Position numbers and translations under genes: made by a program
The notes under the pieces: model-generated
The model's database searches: none
Told to the model about the DNA's origin: nothing
The model's input: the letters and a program-made list of their open reading frames with translations, nothing else
Source: Actinomycetota bacterium
Lineage (GTDB): Bacteria > Actinomycetota > Thermoleophilia > Solirubrobacterales > Solirubrobacteraceae
Direction: 5' to 3'
NCBI GenBank assembly: GCA_005883255.1
Contig: VAXS01000113.1
Span: 1 to 23,260 of the forward strand
Length of the DNA: 23,260 nucleotides
Shown: positions 13,942 to 20,187 of the stretch, piece after piece
Position numbering within the stretch: the first letter of the stretch is position 1
Layout: each line of letters begins with the position of its first letter

Positions 13942-15149
13942 CCGACCACGTCCGCGCCCAGGTCCTCGTCCAGGGCGGCGACCAGCGCCAGGCCCAGCTC
14001 CAGCGCCGCCCGCAGCGCGGCGGGGTCGAGCCGCTCCGGGAGGTCCGTGGACTGCCGGGCGCCGCGGGGCCAGGCCGGGTCCTCGCGGCAGCCCACGGCG
14101 ATCGCCGGCCAGCCCGCCACCCGGGCCCGCCAGGCGGCGCCGGGCCCGCGACCGCGCCGGGGAGCCGCCTGGAGGTGGCGCTCCTCGGCCGCGACCTCAC
14201 CCGCAAGGGCCACCAGCCGGGTGTGCAGGCGCAGCGGGACCAGCGGCCCGTCGCTCACCCACCAGCGCGGGGTGCCCCGAGCGCAGGCGCCGACTTGCAG
14301 GACGGCCGTCGCCTCCGGGCGCCAGCGGCCGCGGCGGGCGCGCACGAACTGGCGCATCCCCAGCGAGGGGCCGTCGCCCGCGCCGGCCAGCACCAGCTCC
14401 ACAGCCAGGCGCCGCGGCGGCGCCAGGTCCAGCGCCCGGGCCAGCGCGATCGCCACCGCCGCCCCGCTGGCCGGCTCGGCGGCCCCGGGAACGGGCGACG
14501 AGAGCGCCACGTCCACGAACAGCGCGAGCGCCGCCAGCAGACCCAGCGTGGGCAGCAGCTGGAGGACGTCCAGCCCGGTCCCGCCGGCGCCGCCCAGGCG
14601 CGCGCCCGCGGCGGCCGCGACCAGGGCCAGCGCCAGCGCCAGCCAGGCCAGCGGACCCGGCAGCCGGCCCCCCGCGGCCCCCTGCGCGCGCGCCACCGCC
14701 CGGCGCACGCCCTCGCGGAAGACCAGCCCGGAGCGCGGCGCGTCGTAGTGGGCGCAGATCACCAGCCGCACGATCCGCTCGCGTCCCGAGGCCGTGGCCG
14801 CGGTGGGCGGCGACACCACGTTCTGGGTCGCGCGCTCCGGCGTGACGCGACGCACCAGGTGCACGAGGCCCAGGCCGTCGAGCGCCAGCGACAGCAGCGC
14901 GGCGCCGGCGACCGCCAGCCCGGCGGGGGCGCTGGCCACCGACACCAGGCTGGCGGCGACGCCCAGCGCGGCGTGCAGCGCGTGGACCAGCGGCCAGTGG
15001 GGACGGACCCAGTGAGTCTCAAAGCGCGCCTCGCGACCGGCGGCCGCCAGCACCTCGCCCAGCCAGCGCGCGGCCCGGCGCTCGGAGTCGGTCCCCGGGG
15101 CGCGCCCGGGAAAGCGCGCGAGGCCGGTGGCGATGTCGATGGGTTCCAT
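13938..15149 (-). CDS. Membrane M28-like peptidase homologue with degenerate metal site
   Basis: A 403-aa protein. The N-terminus (ARFPGRAPGTDSERRAARWL) and the core CAHYDAPRSG (132-140; His134 and Asp136) match the M28 zinc aminopeptidase fold. Four hydrophobic helices interrupt it (about 54-72, 76-98, 167-184 and 196-217). The usual second-metal motif DNASG reads EPASG (225-229), the usual catalytic GEE segment reads GAGDGPSLG (256-264), and the late His ligand segment reads PRGARQSTD, without His. At least three expected ligands are missing, so I predict no metalloprotease activity. A binding or regulatory role, or a divergent hydrolase, is possible. Start ATG 15149 is the first with good coding signature. 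No Shine-Dalgarno is evident; AATGAT about 11 nt upstream is a weak -10 candidate. Convergent with the synthetase gene. Confidence 0.75.
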   Translation of the reverse strand: MEPIDIATGLARFPGRAPGTDSERRAARWLGEVLAAAGREARFETHWVRPHWPLVHALHAALGVAASLVSVASAPAGLAVAGAALLSLALDGLGLVHLVRRVTPERATQNVVSPPTAATASGRERIVRLVICAHYDAPRSGLVFREGVRRAVARAQGAAGGRLPGPLAWLALALALVAAAAGARLGGAGGTGLDVLQLLPTLGLLAALALFVDVALSSPVPGAAEPASGAAVAIALARALDLAPPRRLAVELVLAGAGDGPSLGMRQFVRARRGRWRPEATAVLQVGACARGTPRWWVSDGPLVPLRLHTRLVALAGEVAAEERHLQAAPRRGRGPGAAWRARVAGWPAIAVGCREDPAWPRGARQSTDLPERLDPAALRAALELGLALVAALDEDLGADVVG

Positions 15150-15194
15150 CGCGGGCGGGGATCATTCCAAGAGCGGGGGCGGCGCCGGCCCCGT

Positions 15195-15200
15195 TACGCT
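15195..15200 (+). promoter_or_regulatory. -10 element TACGCT, leaderless-type
   Basis: TACGCT ends 8 nt before the ATG at 15209 of the amidase gene. It lies in the 59-bp divergent gap with the M28-like gene. There is no Shine-Dalgarno, only a C-rich run. Confidence 0.45.
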
Positions 15201-15208
15201 CCCCCGCC

Positions 15209-16621
15209 ATGGACGCCGCCGACCTCGCCTTCGCCGGCGTCGCCCGCCAGGCCGAGCTGGTGCGGGAGGGCGAGGTGACTCCGCGGGAGCTGGTCGAGCT
15301 GTGCCTGGAGCGGATCGCCCGGCTGGATCCGCAGCTCAACGCCTTTCGGATCGTGTACACGGAGCGGGCGCTGGCCGAGGCCGACCAGGCGTCCGCGCGC
15401 CGGCGCGCCGGCGGGGAGCGGCCGCTGCTGGGCGTGCCGGTGGCGATCAAGGACAACGTCGACGTGGCCGGCGACGTCACCACCCACGGGACCAACGCCT
15501 TCGGCCCGCCGGCCCGCGAGGACTCGGAGGTGGTCCGCCGCGTGCGCGCCGCCGGGGCGATCGTGATCGGACGGACGAAGGTGCCGCCGCTGTGCGCCTT
15601 GACCTGCACCGAGTCACCCACCTGGGGCGTGACCCGCAACCCCTGGGACCCGGCGCTCACGCCCGGGGGCTCCAGCGGCGGGTCGGCGGCGGCGGTGGCG
15701 GCGGGGCTGGTGCCCGCCGCGCTGGGCAGCGACGGCGCCGGCTCGATCCGCGCCCCCGCGGCCTACTGCGCGCTGTTCGGCCTCAAGCCGCAGCGCGGCC
15801 GGGTGCCGCTCAGCCCGCTCCCGGAGCACTGGCACGGCATGACGGCGGTGGGCTGGCTGGCCCGGAGCGTGCTGGACAGCGCGCTGCTCTACGACGCCAC
15901 GCTGGGGCCGGGGCCCGCGGACCGCGACCGGCCGCAGCCGCCGGCTCGCCCGCTGGCGGAGGCGGCGCGCACCCCTCCCGGCCGTCTGCGCGTCGGCTGG
16001 TCGCTGGCGGTCCCGCCCGGGACCGTGGGCGTGCGCACCGCGGACGCGGTCCGGGCGGCGGTGCTGGACACGGTCGAGCTCCTGCGCGGCCTCGGCCACG
16101 AGGTGGCCGAGCGCGATCCCGACTACGGGCTGGCCTCGGTGTCCTCCACCACCCGCATCCTCCGCGGGATCCGCGACGAGGCGCTCACCCTGTCTCACCT
16201 CGACCGCCTGGACCGGCGCTTCCGCCAGCTCTCCGCGCTGAGCGGCCTGATCTCCGATGGGCTGCTGGCCCGCGCCCGGGCCGCCGAGCCCGCCAACACG
16301 GCGCGCATCAACCGCGTCTTCGCCGACTGCGATGTCCTGGCGATGCCCGTCTACCCGGAGCTGCCGTTCCCCGTCGGTCGGTGGGAGGGACGCAGCCTGG
16401 CCATCACCTTCGACGGCAACGCGCGCCTGATCGCCTACACCACGCCCTGGAACCAGACCGGTCAACCCGCCGCCTCGATGCCCGCGGGCTGGACGGAGGA
16501 CGGCCTGCCCCGCTCCGTCCAGCTGGTGGCCCGGCCCGGGGACGAGGCCACGCTCCTGTCGCTGGCGGCCCAGCTCGAGGCCGAGCGGCCGTGGGCCGAT
16601 CGCCGCCCGGCCGTTTCGTGA
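15209..16621 (+). CDS. Amidase-signature family enzyme
   Basis: A 470-aa amidase-signature hydrolase. The Ser-cisSer-Lys triad is visible: Lys81 in PVAIKDN, Ser155 in TPGGSSGGSAAAVAAG and nucleophile Ser179 in GSDGAGSIR. The GSDxGGSIR motif carries Ala177 for the usual Gly, a mild change next to the nucleophile. LFGLKPQRGRVP and the C-terminal NQTGQPAASMPAG block are typical. Family members hydrolyse amides (acetamide, indoleacetamide, peptide amides, nylon oligomers) or act as GatA. Without a GatB/GatC neighbour, a free-standing catabolic amidase is more likely. The last TGA overlaps the GTG of the next gene (GTGA, 16618-16621), implying translational coupling with the phosphatase. Start ATG follows TACGCT by 8 nt. 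Confidence 0.9.
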   Translation: MDAADLAFAGVARQAELVREGEVTPRELVELCLERIARLDPQLNAFRIVYTERALAEADQASARRRAGGERPLLGVPVAIKDNVDVAGDVTTHGTNAFGPPAREDSEVVRRVRAAGAIVIGRTKVPPLCALTCTESPTWGVTRNPWDPALTPGGSSGGSAAAVAAGLVPAALGSDGAGSIRAPAAYCALFGLKPQRGRVPLSPLPEHWHGMTAVGWLARSVLDSALLYDATLGPGPADRDRPQPPARPLAEAARTPPGRLRVGWSLAVPPGTVGVRTADAVRAAVLDTVELLRGLGHEVAERDPDYGLASVSSTTRILRGIRDEALTLSHLDRLDRRFRQLSALSGLISDGLLARARAAEPANTARINRVFADCDVLAMPVYPELPFPVGRWEGRSLAITFDGNARLIAYTTPWNQTGQPAASMPAGWTEDGLPRSVQLVARPGDEATLLSLAAQLEAERPWADRRPAVS

Positions 16622-17406
16622 CGGCCGCGGAGCCCGAGCTCGAGGAGCTGCTCGCCTTGGCCGAGAGCGCCGCGCGCGCGGCGGGCGCGGTGCTGCTCGA
16701 CCGCTTCGGCGCCCCCGAGCGCGAGGTGCAGGCCAAGAGCTCGCCCACCGATCCGGTCTCCGAGGCCGACGTGGCCGCGGAGCGGACGCTGCGCCACCTC
16801 ATCGGGCGCCACCGGCCGGGCGACGCCGTGCTGGGCGAGGAGGAGGGCCAGGAGGATGGGGGCGAGACCGGGCTGCGCTGGATCGTCGATCCGCTGGACG
16901 GGACCGTGAACTTCCTGTTCGGGATCCCCCAGTGGGGCGTGAGCGTGGCCTGCGAGGACTCGCACGGAACCCTGGTGGGGGCCGTCCACGACCCGCTGCG
17001 GGGCGAGACCTTCGCCGCCCGGCGCGACGGACCGGCCATGCTCGACGGCGAGCCGGTCGCCGGCTCGCGGCGCACGGACCTGGTCACCGCGCTGGTGGCC
17101 ACGGGCTTCGCCTACGACGCGTCGGTGCGGGCCGCCCAGGGCCAGGTGGCCGCCCGCGTCCTGCCCCGCGTGCGCGACCTGCGGCGGCTGGGCAGCGCGG
17201 CGCTGGACCTGGCCTGGACCGCCTGCGGTCGCTACGACGCCTACTACGAGCGGGGGCTGAACCCGTGGGACCTGGCCGCGGGCGCGCTGATCTGCGCCCG
17301 GGCCGGGCTCGAGGTGCACCCGCTGCCCGCGTCGGGCGAGCTTCCGGGCGGCGTGGTGGCGGGGCCGCCGGCGCTCGCCGGGCCGCTGTTGGAGCTCGTG
17401 GGATGA
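16618..17406 (+). CDS. Inositol-monophosphatase-family phosphatase
   Basis: A 262-aa Mg2+-dependent sugar/inositol phosphatase, full length (family about 260-270 aa). Metal-site motifs: GEEEG (73-77; Glu74/75), WIVDPLDGTVNFLFGIP (88-104, with Asp91, Asp94, Gly95, Thr96) and the C-terminal WDLAAGALICARAG (217-230, with Asp218). The SEADVAAERTL segment (48-58) and LGSAALDLAWTACGRYDAYYE (191-211) are also typical. It may dephosphorylate myo-inositol-1-phosphate or a related sugar phosphate (histidinol phosphate phosphatases of the same fold exist). The GTG start at 16618 overlaps the amidase stop as GTGA, so the pair is co-translated. The long open frame upstream in this phase is antisense or out of frame to the amidase and not coding. 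Confidence 0.9.
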   Translation: MTAAEPELEELLALAESAARAAGAVLLDRFGAPEREVQAKSSPTDPVSEADVAAERTLRHLIGRHRPGDAVLGEEEGQEDGGETGLRWIVDPLDGTVNFLFGIPQWGVSVACEDSHGTLVGAVHDPLRGETFAARRDGPAMLDGEPVAGSRRTDLVTALVATGFAYDASVRAAQGQVAARVLPRVRDLRRLGSAALDLAWTACGRYDAYYERGLNPWDLAAGALICARAGLEVHPLPASGELPGGVVAGPPALAGPLLELVG

Positions 17407-17438
17407 TGTGAGGGGCAAGAACGCCGGGCCGGCCACGT

Positions 17439-17444
17439 TAGGGA
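17439..17444 (+). promoter_or_regulatory. Possible -10 element TAGGGA
   Basis: TAGGGA lies 7 nt before the ATG at 17452 of the diguanylate cyclase gene, in a 45-bp gap with no convincing Shine-Dalgarno. The last base departs from TAnnnT, so this is weaker than the other sites. Confidence 0.3.
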
Positions 17445-17451
17445 CGACGAC

Positions 17452-19353
17452 ATGAGCGGACGGGATGGTCGCGGCCACGACCTGCGGGTGCATGCCCGCT
17501 CGCTGGCGCTGCTGTACGCGGTGGGCGGCCCCTTCGTGGTGCTCACGACCAGCCTGTACCGCCCGGCCGGCCGCGACGAGGCGGTGCTGTACGCCCTCGG
17601 GGGCGTGGCCTACCTGGCGGCGCTGCTCCTGCGCGTCGCCTCGCGCTGGATCCCCGGCTGGGCCTATCCGCTGCTGGTGGCCCTGGGCACGCTGCTGATC
17701 ACGGTGGGCATCGACGCCTCGGGCGACGGCGCCAGCGCCTACGCGGCGCTCTACATCTGGGTCGCGGTCTACTCGTACTACTTCTTCCGCCGCTGGCAGG
17801 CGAACCTGGAGGTGGCGCTGGCGGGCCTGGCCTACGGGCTGGTCCTGTGGCTGGGACCGAGCTCCTCCGGCCCCGCGGCCCGCTGGGCGCTGACGATGGG
17901 CACGATCGCGGTGGCCGGCCGGCTGGTGTCCAGCCTGGTGGACCAGGTCCGGGCGCGCGCCGCCGAGGCTGCCGCCCGGGCCGAGGGCCTGCGCGAGGCC
18001 GAGCGGCGCACGCGGGCGATCATCGACACCGCGAACGACGGCTTCGTGGCCATGGACGAGCAGGGCCGGGTCGTGGCCTTCAGCCCGCGCGCCGAGCAGA
18101 TCACCGGCTTCGCGGCGGCGGAGGTCTTGGGCCGGCCCCTGGCGGAGACGCTGCTTCCGGCGCGGCTGCACGCCGGCTTCCAGCACGAGCTCTCGGGCTT
18201 CCTGGACACCGGCCGAAGCTCGCTCGTCGACCGGCCGATCGAGTTCGTGGGAGTGCGCAAGGGAGGCGAGGAGTTCCCCGTCGAGCTCACGGTGGCGCCT
18301 CTGCGCGACGGCGAGCGCTGGGTGTTCAATGCGTTCGTGCGCGACATCTCGGAGCGCAAGCGCGCCGACCGGGCGATGCGCGAGCACACCGAGGACATCG
18401 CTCGGATCTCGGACGTGGCCCGCGACCTGTCCGGCGTGACCGACGCCCATGCCGCCCGCCCGGCGATCTGCAAGGCCGCGCGGGAGCTGGGGGCGGCCAA
18501 GGTGGCGATCCTGTTCGAGCCCGATCCCAAGGGCCAGGAGCTGATCTCGACGGCGATCGCGGGCGCCCAGATCGAGCAGCTCCACCTTCCGTTCACGGCG
18601 GCGCCCACGGGCGCCGGCACCGCGTTCTCCTCCGGACGGCCGCACTTCGTCACGGACACGATCGGGCACGGCGGCGTGGCGCAGCCGGTGCGCGATCAGC
18701 TGGGGGTGATCTCCGCGCTGTGGCAACCGGTCCTGCGCAACCAGGTCCCCATCGGGGTCCTGAGCCTGGGCTGGAGCGAGCGGGTGGAGGAGGTGAGCGA
18801 GCGCGTGCGGTCGCTGATGGCCCTGCTGGCGGCGGAGGCGGCGGTGGCGATCGAGCGCGCCGACCTGCTGGCCCGCCTGGAGGCGGTCGCCCGCACGGCC
18901 GACCTCACCGGCCTGGCCAACCGCCGGGCCTGGGACGAGCACCTCCCCCGCGAGCTGGCGCGCGCCCGCCGCGAGGAGCGCCCGCTGTGCGTGGCGATGC
19001 TCGACCTCGACCACTTCAAGGAGTACAACGACGAGCGCGGCCACCAGGCGGGCGACCGCCTGCTCAAGCAGGTGGCCTCCACCTGGCGCGAGATGCTCCG
19101 CCCCAGCGACCTGCTCGCCCGCTACGGGGGCGAGGAGTTCGGGCTGCTGCTTCCCCACTGCCCGCTGGAGCGGGGGCTGGACGTGGTCGAGCGCCTGCGC
19201 GGGCACACGATCGCCGGCCAGACCTCCTCGGCGGGCGTGGCCGCCTGGGACGGCGAGGAGCCCGCCGACTCGCTGGTGAGCCGCGCCGACGCCGCGCTGT
19301 ACGAGGCCAAGAAGAGAGGCCGCGACCGCGCGGTCCCGGCGCCGCCGGCCTGA
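17452..19353 (+). CDS. Membrane PAS-GAF-GGDEF diguanylate cyclase
   Basis: A 633-aa protein that should make cyclic di-GMP from two GTP. Order: four to five helices (about 18-33, 47-62, 68-87, 97-112 and 118-135, then 145-163), a short coiled linker (165-188), a PAS domain (187-305, ending VRDISERKRADRAM), a GAF domain (about 325-470), then GGDEF (478-622). The catalytic loop is RYGGEEF (557-563), so the enzyme should be active. RPSD (550-553), exactly five residues before GGEEF, is an intact RxxD inhibitory site, predicting feedback inhibition by cyclic di-GMP. DLTGLANRRAWDEHL, MLDLDHFKEYNDERGHQAGD and SRADAALYEAKKRGRDR are standard. No EAL domain is attached. The stop lies 17 bp from the 3' end of a convergent tRNA-Leu. 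Confidence 0.93.
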   Translation: MSGRDGRGHDLRVHARSLALLYAVGGPFVVLTTSLYRPAGRDEAVLYALGGVAYLAALLLRVASRWIPGWAYPLLVALGTLLITVGIDASGDGASAYAALYIWVAVYSYYFFRRWQANLEVALAGLAYGLVLWLGPSSSGPAARWALTMGTIAVAGRLVSSLVDQVRARAAEAAARAEGLREAERRTRAIIDTANDGFVAMDEQGRVVAFSPRAEQITGFAAAEVLGRPLAETLLPARLHAGFQHELSGFLDTGRSSLVDRPIEFVGVRKGGEEFPVELTVAPLRDGERWVFNAFVRDISERKRADRAMREHTEDIARISDVARDLSGVTDAHAARPAICKAARELGAAKVAILFEPDPKGQELISTAIAGAQIEQLHLPFTAAPTGAGTAFSSGRPHFVTDTIGHGGVAQPVRDQLGVISALWQPVLRNQVPIGVLSLGWSERVEEVSERVRSLMALLAAEAAVAIERADLLARLEAVARTADLTGLANRRAWDEHLPRELARARREERPLCVAMLDLDHFKEYNDERGHQAGDRLLKQVASTWREMLRPSDLLARYGGEEFGLLLPHCPLERGLDVVERLRGHTIAGQTSSAGVAAWDGEEPADSLVSRADAALYEAKKRGRDRAVPAPPA

Positions 19354-19364
19354 GCGGTCAGCGT

Positions 19365-19465
19365 GTCAGTGCGGCGGGTGGGATTCGAACCCACACGCCC
19401 TTGCGGGCAGCGGCTTTTGAGGCCGCCGAGTCTGCCATTCCTCCACCGCCGCGGGTGGCACTGAC
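19365..19465. repeat. 8-bp inverted repeat bracketing tRNA-Leu(CAA)
   Basis: GTCAGTGC (19365-19372) and GCACTGAC (19458-19465) are perfect reverse complements on either side of the tRNA. The left copy covers the last tRNA bases plus trailer and the right copy lies in the leader. In the precursor RNA the leader could pair with the CCA-proximal 3' end, competing with or extending the acceptor stem and possibly influencing end processing. Confidence 0.5.
19370..19452 (-). tRNA. tRNA-Leu (anticodon CAA)
   Basis: 83 nt. Acceptor GCGGCGG pairs with CCGCCGC, discriminator A. D-arm GAG...CTC, anticodon stem GCGGC/GCCGC with loop CTCAAAA (anticodon CAA, reads UUG). The long class II variable arm (TGCCCGCAAGGGCGT) is typical of leucine, and the T-arm is GTGGG-TTCGAAT-CCCAC. 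The CCA end is not encoded. Minus-strand -10 TATAGT lies just upstream. Confidence 0.96.
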
Positions 19466-19469
19466 TATA
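19464..19469 (-). promoter_or_regulatory. -10 element TATAGT of tRNA-Leu(CAA)
   Basis: On the minus strand TATAGT ends 11 nt before the first base of the tRNA, giving a predicted leader of about 4-5 nt. It is the closest match to the TATAAT consensus in the window. No -35 consensus was found. Confidence 0.5.
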
Positions 19470-19477
19470 GGGACGGG

Positions 19478-20011
19478 CTAGGCGGTCGCGGGACGGCGGG
19501 GGCCGCCGCCGCCCTCGTCGTCGAAGGTCATGCCCGGCTCGTAGTGCTGGCCGTCCGGGACCTCGACCTCGACGTTCCAGGCCTGCTGGAACCCGCGCAT
19601 CGAGAACGCGATCAACAAGAGCTGCACGGGGATGATGATCAGCGTCACCAGCCCGACCACGCTCTCGTTGAGCGCGGGCGACGTGAATCCGCTCTTGTCG
19701 CGGTCGAACCACTCGGGCCCGGCGATGGCGGCGAAGATGCCGAGGATGATCGCCAGGGCGGCGGCGAGCGGGAGCACGCCCCGGTTCCAGCGCGCCACGT
19801 AGAACGCCATCACCAGGTAGACCAGCATGTAGGCGATCTGGATCGCCTGCATCCCCGCCAGCTTCGACCAGCCGCCCACGGTCACCACGAACACCAGGAA
19901 CGCGCTCGCCAGGAGCAGCAGGATGACGACGGCCTTCGTCGCCTTCGAGGCCGCCTTCTCCCGATTCGGGCGCTCGATGTGGTACCCCTCCCTTACCTCC
20001 GCCTCAGGCAT
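19478..20011 (-). CDS. Small four-helix membrane protein of unknown function
   Basis: A 177-aa protein: a charged N-terminus (1-25), four hydrophobic helices (about 26-45, 54-72, 79-97 and 116-137), and an acidic then Gly/Pro-rich C-terminal tail (144-177) likely in the cytoplasm. I recognise no domain. I chose ATG 20011 because TATGTT (minus strand, 20027-20022) lies 10 nt upstream like other leaderless-type promoters here. The in-frame ATG at 20026 would fall inside that -10, and one at 20053 reaches toward the tRNA. The gene is enclosed by two tRNA-Leu genes that point away from each other. The Arg-Trp-Asn-Arg loop at 73-77 and a conserved-looking PEWFDRDKSGF loop (99-109) are the only distinctive features. 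Confidence 0.78.
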   Translation of the reverse strand: MPEAEVREGYHIERPNREKAASKATKAVVILLLLASAFLVFVVTVGGWSKLAGMQAIQIAYMLVYLVMAFYVARWNRGVLPLAAALAIILGIFAAIAGPEWFDRDKSGFTSPALNESVVGLVTLIIIPVQLLLIAFSMRGFQQAWNVEVEVPDGQHYEPGMTFDDEGGGGPRRPATA

Positions 20012-20021
20012 GGCGGCACTC

Positions 20022-20027
20022 AACATA
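20022..20027 (-). promoter_or_regulatory. -10 element TATGTT, leaderless-type
   Basis: Minus-strand TATGTT ends 10 nt before the ATG at 20011 of the small membrane protein. The only purine-rich stretch between is GAG, too weak for a Shine-Dalgarno. It supports the internal ATG as the true start. Confidence 0.4.
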
Positions 20028-20062
20028 CAAGCTCGCTGCGTAGCGCGCAGCACTTCAGCGGG

Positions 20063-20148
20063 GCGGGCGTGGCGGAACTGGCAGACGCGCCGGCCTTAGG
20101 AGCCGGTGGGCCACCCGGCCCTTGGGGGTTCGAGTCCCTCCGCCCGCA
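20063..20148 (+). tRNA. tRNA-Leu (anticodon UAG)
   Basis: 86 nt. Acceptor GCGGGCG pairs with CGCCCGC, discriminator A. D-arm GCG...CGC, anticodon stem CCGGC/GCCGG with loop CTTAGGA (anticodon TAG, reads CUA and other CUN). Long variable arm and T-loop TTCGAGT are present. CCA is not encoded. A CTGCG/CGCAG 5-bp hairpin (20036-20050) lies just upstream. No clear -10 was assigned. Confidence 0.96.
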
Positions 20149-20175
20149 CTGTCCAGTCCACGCGCTGCGAGGGAC

Positions 20176-20181
20176 TAAGGT
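20176..20181 (+). promoter_or_regulatory. -10 element TAAGGT, leaderless-type
   Basis: TAAGGT ends 6 nt before the GTG at 20188 of the phosphatase gene, 27 bp after the tRNA. No Shine-Dalgarno is present, so the mRNA would begin at or next to the start codon. Confidence 0.5.
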
Positions 20182-20187
20182 TCAACC

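Noticed and set aside
12006..15278. Open frame of over 1000 codons on the plus strand
   Set aside because: It is a shifted frame of the acetoacetate-CoA ligase gene, then antisense to the M28-like gene. The translation has no domain and is Arg/Gly/Ala/Pro-rich, typical of high-GC shadow frames.
16462..19206. 914-codon minus-strand open frame
   Set aside because: It is antisense to the phosphatase and diguanylate cyclase genes, which have unmistakable domains. The His/Gln/Arg-rich translation is a shadow.
19370..20148. Genomic island or integrated element at the tRNA-Leu genes
   Set aside because: No integrase, no direct repeat of a tRNA 3' end, and base composition matches the neighbours. 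The enclosed gene is an ordinary membrane protein.
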